Shown one piece after another: positions 23,366 through 33,088 of a DNA stretch of 54,588 nucleotides. Location of the stretch: contig JAAANX010000057.1 in the NCBI GenBank assembly GCA_009909085.1, positions 1-54,588 on the forward strand, read 5' to 3'. Source of the DNA: Cyanobacteria bacterium GSL.Bin1 (lineage in GTDB: Bacteria; Cyanobacteriota; Cyanobacteriia; Cyanobacteriales; Rubidibacteraceae). How positions within the stretch are numbered: position 1 is the stretch's first letter; the number at the start of each line of letters is the position of its first letter. Under the pieces are notes generated by a model. That model saw nothing but the letters and a program-made list of their open reading frames with translations, did not search any database and was not told the DNA's origin. The position numbers were made by a program, and so were the translations under genes.

Positions 23366-25537
23366 ATGTCAAAATCCAAGACCGACACCTCCACCATTGA
23401 CCTCAAAGATCCCGAATATTACTTTAACCGTGAATTGAGTTGGTTAGAATTTAACAATCGTGTTCTTCATCAAGCCCTCGATTCCCGTACCCCCCTTTTA
23501 GAACGTCTCAAGTTTATGGCTATTTTCAGCTCAAATTTGGACGAATTCTATATGGTACGGGTTGCTGGTTTGAAGCAACAAGTGGAAGCTAACGTTAACA
23601 AATTAACTGCTGATGGTAGAGATCCGGCACAACAACTCACTGATATTAGTGAGCGATTGCGTCCCATGATTACCAAACAAGATCAGCACTTTGAGGACGT
23701 GTTGCGGGACTTACTCGCTAAAGAGAGCATTCACTTACTTAATTATACGGATTTAAATGTTGAACAGCGAACCTACCTTCAGCATTTTTATGAGGATCAT
23801 GTCTTTCCCGTACTCACGCCGTTAGCGGTTGATCCGGGGCATCCCTTTCCTTATATTTCTAATTTGAGCTTAAATTTAGCGGTGGTGGTACAAGAACCCA
23901 CTACCGAGGACGAACGGTTTGCGCGGATTAAAGTGCCAAAAGTGTTACCGCGCTTTGTCCAGTTTCCGAAAGAGTTAGGGGTTTATGATGAAAAAGGTAA
24001 ACCGGCAATCTGGACTGGGGTTCCTCTCGAACAAATTATTGCTCATCATCTCGAAGCGCTTTTTCCGGGAATGACGATTCAGGAATGTTATCCGTTTCGG
24101 ATTACTCGCAATGCCGATATTGCAGTAGAAGAAGACGAAGCAGATGATTTGTTACTTGCAATTCAAAAAGAACTGCGGAAACGTCGCATGGGGGGATCAG
24201 TGGTACGGATGGAAATTGATCACTCAGCGCCGGATCACGTGCGGGGGATGTTGATGCGGGAGATGAAGTTAGAAGAACCCGATGTGCATCAAATTACAGG
24301 GTTACTCGGTTTAGGAGATTTGATGTCGTTTATGTCTCTTCCTTTACCGGAGTTGAAAGAACCAAAATGGACGCCAATTGTGCCCCCGCCGTTTCAACGG
24401 TATCGAGACTCCGAAAATGAGGACACTGTGCTTTCGGTAGAGGAAAAAAGTGAGAGCTTCTTTGGGGAGATTCGTCAGTCCGATTTATTAGTCCATCATC
24501 CTTATCATTCTTTTACCGCAACGGTACAAGAGTTCATTGAACTGGCTGCTGTAGACCCGAAAGTCTTAGCGATTAAGCTGACCCTGTATCGTACTTCCGG
24601 CGATTCTCCCATTATTAACGCCCTAATTAATGCGGCGGAGAATGGCAAACAAGTGGCAGTTTTAGTGGAATTAAAGGCACGCTTTGATGAAGAGAATAAT
24701 ATTGTTTGGGCGCGCAAGCTAGAAAAATCAGGGGTGCATGTGGTTTATGGCATTGTGGGCTTAAAAACGCATACGAAAACAGCATTAGTGGTGCGCCAAG
24801 AAGAGGATAAAATTCATCGCTACGTTCATATTGGAACGGGAAACTATAATCCCAAAACGGCTAACTTGTACACGGATTTAGGGCTATTTAGTTGTCGGGA
24901 AGCCTTGGGGGCTGATTTAACGGATTTATTCAATTTTCTCACGGGTCACTCTCGTCAACGGTCTTATCGCAAATTATTAGTGGCACCGGTGAGTTTGCGC
25001 GATCGAATGATTGTTTTAATCCAGAGGGAGCGCGATCGCGCTCAAAAAGGCGAAAAAGCTTATATTATTGCTAAAATGAACGCCCTCGTTGATCCCACAA
25101 TCATTCAAAATCTTTACGAAGCCTCCCAAGCGGGGGTTGAAATTGATTTGATTATCCGCGGCATTTGTTGTTTACGTCCCGGCTTAAAAGGCATCAGCGA
25201 TAATATCCGAGTGGTCAGCGTCATTGGTCGTTTTCTTGAGCATTCCCGCATTTTCTACTTCTACAACCAAGGGGAAGCAGAAATTTATATTGGTAGTGCA
25301 GACTGGATGCAACGGAATTTAGATCGTCGTATTGAAGCGGTGGTTCCCATTGAAGATCCTCAGATCTTCCAAGAGTTAAAGGAAATTTTAGATCTCATGC
25401 TGGCTGATAACCGTCAAGCTTGGGAACTGCAGGCTGACGGACATTATGTCCAAAGAAAACCGGACGATGATGATGAAGTGATCAGCACCCATGAAACCTT
25501 GATGAAAATGGCGTTGGACTCTTCCACAGTTACTTAA
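23366..25537 (+). CDS. ppk1: Polyphosphate kinase 1
   Basis: Reversible synthesis of inorganic polyphosphate from ATP. N-terminal helical domain begins YYFNRELSWLEFNNRVLHQA. The catalytic phospholipase D-like halves carry the autophosphorylated histidine in LKTHTKTALVVR (~residue 465) with RYVHIGTGNYNPKTANLYTD. The second active-site histidine is in FLEHSRIFYFY (~620). LTLYRTSGDSPI and GICCLRPGLKGISDNI are also typical. The 723-residue length is normal. A separate unit by position, with yraN starting 8 bp after its stop, so translation of the two may be coupled. Confidence 0.97.
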   Translation: MSKSKTDTSTIDLKDPEYYFNRELSWLEFNNRVLHQALDSRTPLLERLKFMAIFSSNLDEFYMVRVAGLKQQVEANVNKLTADGRDPAQQLTDISERLRPMITKQDQHFEDVLRDLLAKESIHLLNYTDLNVEQRTYLQHFYEDHVFPVLTPLAVDPGHPFPYISNLSLNLAVVVQEPTTEDERFARIKVPKVLPRFVQFPKELGVYDEKGKPAIWTGVPLEQIIAHHLEALFPGMTIQECYPFRITRNADIAVEEDEADDLLLAIQKELRKRRMGGSVVRMEIDHSAPDHVRGMLMREMKLEEPDVHQITGLLGLGDLMSFMSLPLPELKEPKWTPIVPPPFQRYRDSENEDTVLSVEEKSESFFGEIRQSDLLVHHPYHSFTATVQEFIELAAVDPKVLAIKLTLYRTSGDSPIINALINAAENGKQVAVLVELKARFDEENNIVWARKLEKSGVHVVYGIVGLKTHTKTALVVRQEEDKIHRYVHIGTGNYNPKTANLYTDLGLFSCREALGADLTDLFNFLTGHSRQRSYRKLLVAPVSLRDRMIVLIQRERDRAQKGEKAYIIAKMNALVDPTIIQNLYEASQAGVEIDLIIRGICCLRPGLKGISDNIRVVSVIGRFLEHSRIFYFYNQGEAEIYIGSADWMQRNLDRRIEAVVPIEDPQIFQELKEILDLMLADNRQAWELQADGHYVQRKPDDDDEVISTHETLMKMALDSSTVT

Positions 25538-25545
25538 ACCTAACA

Positions 25546-25974
25546 ATGGTGAGTCTTGGCGAGTTGGGAGAACAAGTAACAGCCCAGTGGTTGCAACATC
25601 AAGGTTGGGACATTTTGGCTTCCCGCTGGCGTTGTCGTTGGGGAGAGTTAGATCTCGTCGCTTACCATCCGACTACGGGATTGATTTTTGTGGAGGTGAA
25701 AACCCGCCAAAGCAAGAATTGGGATGCTGATGGTCTTTGTGCGATTACCCCGCAAAAGCAAAGGAAACTCTATCGCACGGCACAAATGTTTTTGTCTGCG
25801 TATCCTCAGTTTTCTGAACTCGCGTGTCGGTTTGATTTAGCATTAGTGAAAGCCCGTTTGCTAAGTGCAGAAAGTGATTGTCAAGAGCCCTTACCTCCGG
25901 TTAATTTGAATTTTCCCATCTTGTGGCAAGGTTACGAGTTAACATTAACGACCTATTTAGAAGGAATTGATTAA
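25546..25974 (+). CDS. YraN family (UPF0102) endonuclease-like protein
   Basis: A 142-residue member of the UPF0102/YraN family with a Holliday-junction-resolvase-like nuclease fold. Visible: GELGEQVTAQWLQHQGWDIL, then RWRCRWGELDLVA and LIFVEVKTRQ. These give the E...D...ExK catalytic set of the PD-(D/E)XK group. A PQKQRKLYRTAQMFLSAYPQ block follows. Activity of the family is not firmly established. It starts 8 bp after ppk1. The stop is immediately followed by a heptamer repeat tract. Confidence 0.9.
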   Translation: MVSLGELGEQVTAQWLQHQGWDILASRWRCRWGELDLVAYHPTTGLIFVEVKTRQSKNWDADGLCAITPQKQRKLYRTAQMFLSAYPQFSELACRFDLALVKARLLSAESDCQEPLPPVNLNFPILWQGYELTLTTYLEGID

Positions 25975-25977
25975 TGA

Positions 25978-26005
25978 TTAGTCATTGGTCATTAGTCATT
26001 AGTCA
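25978..26005. repeat. Heptamer tandem repeat (TTRGTCA x4)
   Basis: Four consecutive heptamers TTAGTCA, TTGGTCA, TTAGTCA, TTAGTCA. Short tandemly repeated heptamers (STRR) are a known feature of cyanobacterial intergenic DNA. The same heptamer recurs at 33700-33720. Confidence 0.85.
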
Positions 26006-26090
26006 TTTAGGTTCACCTTGTCACCCCCTCCCCGATCTTCATCGACAAAGTAAGACATCTGACCTAACAATCATTCTCCCCCTCTTAAAA

Positions 26091-26597
26091 ATGTCTCAAC
26101 CTCATCCCGATCAAGAATTTATTTCTCTTCGTTGCGCTGTGATTACCGTGAGTGATACCCGCACCCCAGAAACAGATCGCAGCGGTCAATTCATGCAAAG
26201 TCAGTTGCAAGAAAGGGGTCATCAGATTCTAGATTATGTCATTCTTCCTGATGACCCAAAACAGATTATTGATCAACTTTCTACTCTCGGAACGGTTCAG
26301 GAATTAGATGTCATTCTCTGCAATGGGGGAACGGGAATTGCCCCGCGAGACACCACCTATGATGCAATAGCGAGTCTTTTAGAGAAAACCTTACCTGGGT
26401 TCGGGGAATTGTTTCGGTATTTGAGTTATCAAGAGATTGGTTCGCGCGCGATCGCGTCACGGGCAGTTGCTGGAGTTTATCAAGGCAAGCTTGTTTTTTC
26501 TCTCCCGGGTTCGAGGAATGCGGTTAAACTCGGGTTAGAACAGCTGATTCTGCCCGAACTGGTTCACTTGGTGGCACAAGTTAAAACTGGAAAGTGA
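26091..26597 (+). CDS. moaB: MoaB/Mog-type molybdopterin-binding protein
   Basis: Molybdenum cofactor biosynthesis, MoaB/MogA fold, which adenylates or binds molybdopterin. Motifs: RCAVITVSDTRTPETDRSG at the N-terminus, VILCNGGTGIAPRDTTYDA (~residue 75), and LVFSLPGSRNAVKLGLEQLI near the C-terminus. ATG 26091 gives 168 residues, the normal length. An in-frame ATG at 25974 would translate through the heptamer repeats and add 39 unrelated residues, so it is rejected. A HIP1 site (GCGCGATCGCG) lies in frame near 26450. Confidence 0.93.
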   Translation: MSQPHPDQEFISLRCAVITVSDTRTPETDRSGQFMQSQLQERGHQILDYVILPDDPKQIIDQLSTLGTVQELDVILCNGGTGIAPRDTTYDAIASLLEKTLPGFGELFRYLSYQEIGSRAIASRAVAGVYQGKLVFSLPGSRNAVKLGLEQLILPELVHLVAQVKTGK

Positions 26598-26689
26598 TTT
26601 TTCATAAGTTAATGACACGATTTTCAGTGGCGGGATCAAGCAATGCAATGCTAATCCGAAATCCTTAAATGCCTACTACACAACTGTGC

Positions 26690-28162
26690 TTAGCTGCAAA
26701 CCCAATTGACTAAAGTCCGCACGGGGAAACCGGTTGCACCCGGATTATTTATGCCACTTTCTTGATCAGCCCAAGCAGTTCCCGCAATATCCAAATGCGC
26801 CCACGGCGTTTCTTGAATAAATTGTTTTAAGAATAAGGCGGCGGTAATGGAACCACCCTGACGGGGTCCGACATTTTTCATATCGGCAATTTCTGACTTC
26901 ATCCCTTCAAAATACTTGTCTTCTAGGGGCATTTGCCAGATTTTTTCCCCAGCAATTTCAGCAGCGGTTTTAAGTTGTTCGGCAAGGAGATCATCGGTAC
27001 TCCACAAACCACCAATATCATTACCCAAGGCAATGACACACGCCCCAGTGAGCGTAGCCAGATCAACAATCGCATCGACCCCTAATTTTTCCGCAAAGAC
27101 GAGGGCATCCGCTAAGGTTAAGCGTCCTTCGGCATCGGTATTGTTGACTTCGATGGTTTTGCCATTGGATGCAGTGAGAATATCGCCTGGGTGCATGGCA
27201 TGACCGCTAATCATGTTTTCTGTGGCAGCACTAATGAAGTGGACTTCCACATCAGGCTTGAGTTGAGCAATGGCTTTAGCCGCGCCAAAGGTTGCACCAG
27301 CGCCACCCATGTCCATTTTCATGGTTTCAATGCCACTGCCGCCGGTTTTCAGGTTTAAGCCCCCGGAGTCAAAGGTGACGCCTTTGCCGACAATGGCAAC
27401 TTTCCGCCGCGGCGTTCCCTCTGGCTTGTAGGTAAGGTGAATAAATTTCGGTGGGATATCAGAGGCTTGGGCAACGCCAAGATAAGCCCCCATGCCTAAT
27501 CGTTCACACTCTTCTTTCTCTAAAATTTCTACCTCTAGGCCATGTTCGGCTGCCAATTCTTCAACAATATTGGCAAGAGTAACGGAGGTAATGGAATTTG
27601 CGGGCGCTGCGACGAGTTCTTTGGCGAGAATGACGCCATCACAGATCTGTTGGGCTTTGGTAATGGCAGCCTCTTGGTTTCCTAACTCCAGTAGTGCCAC
27701 CGTTTCGAGCTTGAGGGGATGTTCTTCCGGTTCCGATTTGAAACGACGGTCTTCATAAAGGGCAAGGGTCATGCCTTCGGTAATCGCTTGGGCAGTGAGA
27801 GCAGGATTATTATCGAAAATGGGGAGGCTAATCGCAAGGTTTTTGCTGCGTTGAGATTTAGCGAGTCGCGCGATCGCGCCCGCGGCAACCCTTACTGTAT
27901 CTAAGGTTAGCGCTTCCGCTTCTCCTAGCCCCACTAACATAATTTTACGAATAGGCGCATCACCACCGACTCGAGTCACGACATTATTGCCAGCTTTCCC
28001 GTCAAATTCCGTTTCGGCAATAAGTTCTTTAATGGTTCCCGCTAACTTTTCATCGAGTTCCGCTAGTTCCCCGGTGACGGTTACGCCACCCACGAAAAGC
28101 CCGACTGCTAGCGTATCGCCACTCCACATTAATGTTGTTTTGTCTGTTGCTTGTACTTTCAT
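26690..28162 (-). CDS. pepA: Leucyl aminopeptidase (M17)
   Basis: Hexameric two-zinc cytosolic aminopeptidase. The C-terminal catalytic domain has [20 protein letters not shown] with the metal Lys/Asp pair and the signature [18 protein letters not shown] (~residue 345). Active-site lysine/arginine blocks are in place ([31 protein letters not shown]). The N-terminal macro-like domain (~1-160) is regular. The 490-residue length is typical. Convergent with moaB (92 bp between stops). Confidence 0.96.
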   Translation of the reverse strand: MKVQATDKTTLMWSGDTLAVGLFVGGVTVTGELAELDEKLAGTIKELIAETEFDGKAGNNVVTRVGGDAPIRKIMLVGLGEAEALTLDTVRVAAGAIARLAKSQRSKNLAISLPIFDNNPALTAQAITEGMTLALYEDRRFKSEPEEHPLKLETVALLELGNQEAAITKAQQICDGVILAKELVAAPANSITSVTLANIVEELAAEHGLEVEILEKEECERLGMGAYLGVAQASDIPPKFIHLTYKPEGTPRRKVAIVGKGVTFDSGGLNLKTGGSGIETMKMDMGGAGATFGAAKAIAQLKPDVEVHFISAATENMISGHAMHPGDILTASNGKTIEVNNTDAEGRLTLADALVFAEKLGVDAIVDLATLTGACVIALGNDIGGLWSTDDLLAEQLKTAAEIAGEKIWQMPLEDKYFEGMKSEIADMKNVGPRQGGSITAALFLKQFIQETPWAHLDIAGTAWADQESGINNPGATGFPVRTLVNWVCS

Positions 28163-28220
28163 GCCACCTTTTGCGTTTGCTTCTTCTTAAAAGAAAGTTT
28201 TTTCTGGATTCTCTTTTTCC

Positions 28221-28664
28221 CTATTCTACGCAATATTGATTAATTTTTGTCACTAACCTCCTCTCAGGAGCGGTCGCTTTTTGCAAGCGCTGTCGAGCTT
28301 GTTTTAATTGCATTCGATCCGTTTTTTCATAAGCTTGAACAAAAGCTCGTGTTGCCCTTGCTGTCTCTTGATACATAACAATAAAATCTTTTTGATACTG
28401 TTTTAACTGTTCATCTGTAATCTCCAAATCTGCCATCTTCTCGGCAGCTAATTCCATCGTATCGGCTGCCAACAAAGCCTGTTCTGGATCAGTACTTTTC
28501 CCACCATCAGTGAAACTTTTGGCTTCAGTCACTGTTTCATTAGCAATTTTAATAATTTCTCGGCATTGATTGTTTTTGCTTGCAGTACAGCTACTATTAA
28601 TTAAACCAACGATTACCATTAAAAATAAAATCCGGATGCTCTCTTTTACCATGAAAACACTCAA
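28221..28664 (-). CDS. Hypothetical lipoprotein, helical
   Basis: A 147-residue protein with an N-terminal hydrophobic segment ending in a lipobox (ILFLMVIVGLINSSC). The mature part is almost wholly alpha-helical and polar (AADTMELAAEKMADLEITDE, then QLKQYQKDFIVMYQETARAT). It has one cysteine near the start and one near the end (NQCREI, NQYCVE), which could form a disulfide. The start is either 28664 or M5 at 28652. Resembles small uncharacterised cyanobacterial lipoproteins; no function can be assigned. Upstream of and divergent from bciB. Confidence 0.6.
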   Translation of the reverse strand: MSVFMVKESIRILFLMVIVGLINSSCTASKNNQCREIIKIANETVTEAKSFTDGGKSTDPEQALLAADTMELAAEKMADLEITDEQLKQYQKDFIVMYQETARATRAFVQAYEKTDRMQLKQARQRLQKATAPERRLVTKINQYCVE

Positions 28665-28808
28665 TTTATTTGAAACATACTTATCTAATCAATAAATAAT
28701 TATCAATTGTTAATCATTAATTTTTGCTCTTGCTTATCCTAGCTTCCTTTCCAATTCTGAATTATCCTAATGAAAGGACTCTCAATATTAGCTGATTAAG
28801 AACCTAGG

Positions 28809-30005
28809 ATGAGTACTGTTTCTTCCCATCGTAAAGCCAAAGCTCTGAAACCCGGTAGCCCCCGTCCTGCTAAAGCTCTTTGTAGCGAATGTGGGTTGTG
28901 CGATACCTACTACATCCACTATGTCAAAGAAGCCTGTGCGTTTCTCAATGAGCAAATTGCCGAATTAGAAGCGCAAGCCCATGGACAGAGTCGCGATTTA
29001 GACCAAGAAGACGACCTTTATTTTGGTGTTCATCAAGAAATGATGGCAGCTCGGAAAAAAGAACCGATTGCCGGCGCCCAGTGGACCGGAATCGTAAGCG
29101 CGATCGCGTGTGAAATGCTCACGCAAGGGAAAGTAGAAGGGGTGGTCTGTGTGCAAAACACCCTAGAGGATCGTTTTCAACCTATGCCAATCATAGCGCG
29201 CACCCCGGAAGAAGTGTTAGCCGCACGGGTGAATAAACCAACCCTCTCCCCCAATCTTTCCATCCTAGAAGAAGTTGAGCAATCGGGTTTTAAACGTCTC
29301 CTTGTCATTGGCGTGGGTTGCCAAATTCAAGCTCTACGAGCGGTTCAAGATAAAATGGGTCTCGAAAAGCTCTATGTTTTAGGCACCCCCTGCGTTGATA
29401 ATGTGACCCGGGAGGGACTACAAAAATTTCTTGAAACCACAAGCAAATCTCCCGAAACCGTTGTTCACTACGAATTTATGCAAGATTTTCGGGTTCACTT
29501 CAAACACGAAGATGGCAGCATTGAGAAAGTTCCCTTTTTTGGCTTAAATACAAAAGAACTGAAAGATGTGTTTGCGCCATCGTGCATGAGTTGTTTTGAT
29601 TATGTCAACTCCCTTGCCGATTTAGTGGTTGGTTACATGGGGGCTCCCTTTGGTTATCAATGGATTGTTGTTCGCAATGATACTGGAAAAGAAATGTTAG
29701 ATCTGGTTCAGGATCAACTGGAGACGCAAGCCGTCAGTTCTCAAGGGAACCGCAAAGCAGCAGTCCAGCAAAGTATCCCTGCTTATGATCAAGGGGTCAC
29801 CCTTCCGATGTGGGCTGCCAAGTTAATGGGTGTGGTAATTGAAAAAGTGGGTCCGAAAGGTTTAGAATACGCTCGTTTCTCCATTGACTCTCACTTCACC
29901 CGCAACTATTTATATGTGAAGCGCAACTATCCGGATCACTTAGAAGACCATGTTCCGGAGTACGCAAAGCGAATCGTTGAACAATACGAACTCCCTGAAG
30001 ATTGA
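28809..30005 (+). CDS. bciB: Ferredoxin-dependent divinyl (proto)chlorophyllide reductase, BciB-type
   Basis: Coenzyme F420 hydrogenase/dehydrogenase beta-subunit family, the group that holds cyanobacterial BciB (Slr1923) and plant 7-hydroxymethyl-chlorophyll a reductase. It reduces the 8-vinyl group during chlorophyll synthesis with ferredoxin electrons. The N-terminal Fe-S motif ALCSECGLCDTYYIHYVKEA has Cys at 25, 28 and 31. The C-terminal domain has LLVIGVGCQIQALRAVQDKM, LGTPCVDNVTREGLQKFLE, and FAPSCMSCFDYVNSLADLVV with further cluster cysteines. The 398-residue length matches Slr1923. ATG 28809 follows weak SD sequence. Followed by tatA and a CPP1-like gene on the same strand. Confidence 0.85.
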   Translation: MSTVSSHRKAKALKPGSPRPAKALCSECGLCDTYYIHYVKEACAFLNEQIAELEAQAHGQSRDLDQEDDLYFGVHQEMMAARKKEPIAGAQWTGIVSAIACEMLTQGKVEGVVCVQNTLEDRFQPMPIIARTPEEVLAARVNKPTLSPNLSILEEVEQSGFKRLLVIGVGCQIQALRAVQDKMGLEKLYVLGTPCVDNVTREGLQKFLETTSKSPETVVHYEFMQDFRVHFKHEDGSIEKVPFFGLNTKELKDVFAPSCMSCFDYVNSLADLVVGYMGAPFGYQWIVVRNDTGKEMLDLVQDQLETQAVSSQGNRKAAVQQSIPAYDQGVTLPMWAAKLMGVVIEKVGPKGLEYARFSIDSHFTRNYLYVKRNYPDHLEDHVPEYAKRIVEQYELPED

Positions 30006-30048
30006 AAAGATACACTAGACAGTAGCAAGCCTCATAGGAGAATTTCTC

Positions 30049-30357
30049 ATGAATGTTTTTGGTATCGGTTTACCTGAAATGGCGTTAATTTTCGTCATCG
30101 CTTTACTCGTTTTTGGCCCGAAAAAATTACCGGAAATTGGGAGTAGTCTGGGTAAAGCAATTCGTGGCTTTCAAGATGCGTCTAAAGAATTTGAAAATGA
30201 ATTTAAGCGGGAAACCAATAAGGCACAAAGTAATGACTCGGTAAAAATGAATGCTCAACTTGAACCGAGTTCTTCAACAGCAGAAACGCTCTCCAACGGA
30301 GAATCGACCCAAAAAACAGCCACGAGTGACCAAGAACAATCTCAGGTGAATGGCTAA
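30049..30357 (+). CDS. tatA: Twin-arginine translocase subunit TatA/E
   Basis: A 102-residue pore-forming Tat component. One N-terminal membrane helix (FGIGLPEMALIFVIALLVFG), the PKKLPEIGSSLGKAIRGFQ hinge and amphipathic helix, then an acidic/polar tail with no structure expected. Family-defining FGP-KKLPE is intact. A ribosome site (AGGAG) precedes ATG 30049. It acts with TatC, encoded at 12098. Located 43 bp after bciB on the same strand. Confidence 0.93.
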   Translation: MNVFGIGLPEMALIFVIALLVFGPKKLPEIGSSLGKAIRGFQDASKEFENEFKRETNKAQSNDSVKMNAQLEPSSSTAETLSNGESTQKTATSDQEQSQVNG

Positions 30358-30453
30358 TTTGGGCACAGTCGTCTGATCTTAAAAAGGATAGATGAGAGCA
30401 CTACTGGATCAAGCTATGATGACGTTGGATCAGCCCCACAAAAGGAGAAAAGA

Positions 30454-31053
30454 ATGAGTGAGCAAAATCCTTATGAACAACTTGGCGTCACAGAAGATGC
30501 ATCGTTTGAAGAGATACAGGAAGCAAAGCTTCGTTTAACCAAAGAGTACGAGGACGATCAGCGACAGAAAGAAGCCGTAGAAGCGGCCTATGATTCCATT
30601 ATTATGGATCGACTCCGTTTACGCCAAGAAGGAAAAATTAAAGTTCCCGAACGGATTCGCTTCCCGGAACGCGCAAAACCAGCCAAACCCAAACCGCAAC
30701 AGCCCAACCCTGCGAGCTCTCCGGCTTGGTTACAGAGACTGCTAGACACTCCCTCCCGAAATGATTTGTTAATTGCTGCCGGTATTTTTATTTTGTTGGT
30801 TGCGATTACCCTTTCTTCTGGGGAGAGTGCCTCGGTTATGCTGGCTTTAGGGTTTGCAGCGAGTGCTTATCTTTTGAACCGTAAAGAAAATCGTTTGGGT
30901 CGTTCTTTACTGATTAGTTTGGCTAGTTTATTAATTGGTGTTGGCTTAGGCGCAGCCCTCGCGCCCGTTGTAGCTGCTGGAATGCCCTCAGAACAATTTA
31001 CCGCATTAACCGCTCTGTTTCTGTTTTGGTTAAGCAGTAGCTTCTTACGTTAG
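30454..31053 (+). CDS. CPP1-like family membrane protein
   Basis: A 199-residue protein with a J-domain-like N-terminus lacking HPD (NPYEQLGVTEDASFEEIQEA, then KLRLTKEYEDDQRQKEAVEA). A proline-rich linker (AKPAKPKPQQPNP) and three to four membrane segments follow (DLLIAAGIFILLVAITL, VMLALGFAASAYLL, LLIGVGLGAALAPVV, FTALTALFLFWLSSSF). This matches CPP1 (chaperone-like protein of protochlorophyllide oxidoreductase). Plant CPP1 holds POR at the membrane. Position near bciB, another chlorophyll gene, fits. AAGGAG precedes ATG. Confidence 0.85.
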   Translation: MSEQNPYEQLGVTEDASFEEIQEAKLRLTKEYEDDQRQKEAVEAAYDSIIMDRLRLRQEGKIKVPERIRFPERAKPAKPKPQQPNPASSPAWLQRLLDTPSRNDLLIAAGIFILLVAITLSSGESASVMLALGFAASAYLLNRKENRLGRSLLISLASLLIGVGLGAALAPVVAAGMPSEQFTALTALFLFWLSSSFLR

Positions 31054-31111
31054 GTTGCAGCAGCGCTAATCTTGTAAAATGCTCACGAGTCGTTAAAGGA
31101 AGAATAAAGTA

Positions 31112-31939
31112 ATGAGTGAGGAATCAGTAATTCCCGTCGTGGTCAATGGCGCTGCGGGAAAAATGGGTCGTGAAGTGATCAAAGCAGTTTCCGAAGCGGA
31201 AGGAATGACGCTAGTGGGAGCTGTTGACCAAAACCCAGCCTATGTGGGTCAAGATATTGGCGAAGTTGTGGGATGTGGTCCACTAGAGGTTCCTTTACTC
31301 AACGAATTACAAGGAACGCTTGTGATGGCAACGCAGTATCCTACACAAGGCGTAATGGTTGACTTCACTCACCCAGATAGTGTTTATGAAAATACCCGCA
31401 CCGCGATCGCGTATGGGGTACGCCCAGTGGTCGGCACAACTGGCTTGACGGATAAACAGCTTTCAGATCTGACCGATTTTGCGGAAAAAGCAACCACAGG
31501 GGTGTTAATTGTTCCCAACTTTTCCATTGGCATTGTTTTACTGCAACAAGCGGCAATTCAAGCGTCTAAATACTTTGATCATGTCGAAATTATCGAACTG
31601 CACCACAATCAAAAAGCGGATGCACCAAGCGGAACTGCCATTAAAACTGCCCAAATGCTCAGTGGGAGTGGTAAAAATTATAACGCGTCACAAGTCGAGG
31701 AACAGGAAACCCTAGCCGGAGCAAGAGGAGCCCTAGCTAACAATAACATTCATCTCCATAGCATTCGTTTACCCGGTTTAATTGCTCACCAAGAGGTCAT
31801 TTTTGGTGCGAGCGGACAAACTTATACCCTGCGTCATGACACCAGCGATCGCGCTGCTTATATGCCCGGTGTCATTTTGGCGATCCGTAAAGTAACAGAA
31901 CTCAAATCGTTGGTGTACGGATTAGAAAATATTTTGTAA
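31112..31939 (+). CDS. dapB: 4-hydroxy-tetrahydrodipicolinate reductase
   Basis: NAD(P)H-dependent step of the lysine/diaminopimelate pathway. The Rossmann motif is [17 protein letters not shown] (~residues 9-25). The substrate site is [20 protein letters not shown] (~residue 155), including the catalytic His and Lys. [23 protein letters not shown] and APNFSIGI-type [11 protein letters not shown] are also present. The 275-residue length is normal. Ribosome site AAGGAAGAA before ATG. Two HIP1 sites occur in frame (31402, 31845). Confidence 0.97.
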   Translation: MSEESVIPVVVNGAAGKMGREVIKAVSEAEGMTLVGAVDQNPAYVGQDIGEVVGCGPLEVPLLNELQGTLVMATQYPTQGVMVDFTHPDSVYENTRTAIAYGVRPVVGTTGLTDKQLSDLTDFAEKATTGVLIVPNFSIGIVLLQQAAIQASKYFDHVEIIELHHNQKADAPSGTAIKTAQMLSGSGKNYNASQVEEQETLAGARGALANNNIHLHSIRLPGLIAHQEVIFGASGQTYTLRHDTSDRAAYMPGVILAIRKVTELKSLVYGLENIL

Positions 31940-32070
31940 AATTGGTGTCTAGTCTTGGTCACTTTTTTTAGTGAAATTACTTAACTTGGAACTAAAGATC
32001 ATTCTCACTCTTCTATTTAGACATGTGCCTGAATGATTAGGGATTTTCTAAGTTACGGTAAGAGACTATC

Positions 32071-33075
32071 ATGACACTATCTCATCTCTCGCGACGACTT
32101 GAATCAAATGCTGATTTAATGATCAACACGTTATTTACCGACATTGATCAAATTCTGCAAACAAACGGCAGTTTAGACAGTGTAGAAGAGACAGAAAAGA
32201 AAGATGTTGCGATCCAAAAAAGTGATTTTTCTAAGAGTCAGCTTTCTGCTCTCCCAGATGCCCCTGAGTTAGAAGAAGCTTCTGATGAACCCAGAGAGCC
32301 AAAAAACTGTCCTTTCTGGCAACGTCATCTCGATAAAATTATTTTTTTCTCTTCTTGTTCTCTCTTAATCAGCAGTTTACTGCTCTTAGAAAAAGATCAT
32401 CAGTTTTCTTTAGCGAGCTTCCAAGAAATTAAAACCGCAGTCGCCAGTTCTGATGTTCAAGGAACAACCCCAGTGGATACCAACGCTCAATTTATTCGCT
32501 ACATGGAGCGAGCATTAGTCGAAATTGATCGCGAACAAGAACTTGCTGAGACAGGTGAAGCCAAGGATCTTGCTCAAAAAACAAACCAACCCGTTGCTAC
32601 TGTTACACCTGAAATTAATCCAACGCCAGCAGCAGACACAGCCCCTCCCCAAACAATTGCGACCCTACCTGCGCTTCCTCCGCCGCCCCCTCCTCTACAA
32701 AACGCAACCCCTCCTGCCCCTCAGCCGAGCCCTTCTCCTTCCTCAACCCCTGAACCCAGTCCTCAAAATCAGACCGTTCCCTCGACTCAATCGCCGGCAC
32801 CGCAAGCAGAACCTGCCCCATCCTCTGAAACTCAACCGATTGCACCCGAGACCACTGCTCAACGTTCTGCTCATACTCTCGTGGGATTATTAGAATTAGG
32901 AGACCACTCAGCAGCATTATTAAAATTTGAGGGGGCAACCCAAAGGATTATGCTAGAAGAGACCATTCCCGGAAGTAACTGGAAGTTAGTGTCTGTTGCC
33001 AATCAAAAAGCAACGTTTACCAATCAAGACCAGCAAAAAGTCATGTTTGTTGGTGAACAAATGTCAGTGCAGTAA
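32071..33075 (+). CDS. Hypothetical single-pass membrane protein with Pro-rich linker
   Basis: A 334-residue protein. The N-terminal ~85 residues are cytosolic and acidic. One membrane helix follows (IIFFSSCSLLISSLLLL, ~90-107), then a soluble segment (~120-165). A long Pro/Ala/Ser/Gln linker with a run of seven consecutive prolines (~170-260) leads to a compact C-terminal domain (VGLLELGDHSAALLKFEG, then NWKLVSVANQKATFTNQDQQ). The C-terminal block resembles the small beta domains of PilP/GspC-type secretion proteins, a weak impression only. Next gene starts 13 bp later, so probably an operon of two. Confidence 0.65.
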   Translation: MTLSHLSRRLESNADLMINTLFTDIDQILQTNGSLDSVEETEKKDVAIQKSDFSKSQLSALPDAPELEEASDEPREPKNCPFWQRHLDKIIFFSSCSLLISSLLLLEKDHQFSLASFQEIKTAVASSDVQGTTPVDTNAQFIRYMERALVEIDREQELAETGEAKDLAQKTNQPVATVTPEINPTPAADTAPPQTIATLPALPPPPPPLQNATPPAPQPSPSPSSTPEPSPQNQTVPSTQSPAPQAEPAPSSETQPIAPETTAQRSAHTLVGLLELGDHSAALLKFEGATQRIMLEETIPGSNWKLVSVANQKATFTNQDQQKVMFVGEQMSVQ

Positions 33076-33088
33076 GGAGTACGATTCA

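Noticed and set aside
25978-26005. Possible CRISPR array
   Set aside because: Seven-base units without spacers; no CRISPR repeats seen anywhere in the window.
25974-26090. N-terminal extension of moaB
   Set aside because: It translates the heptamer repeats; the family starts at ATG 26091.
32996-33088. Upstream extension of the TIGR04376 gene
   Set aside because: Overlaps the preceding gene in another frame; GTG 33089 has a strong ribosome site and the family N-terminus.
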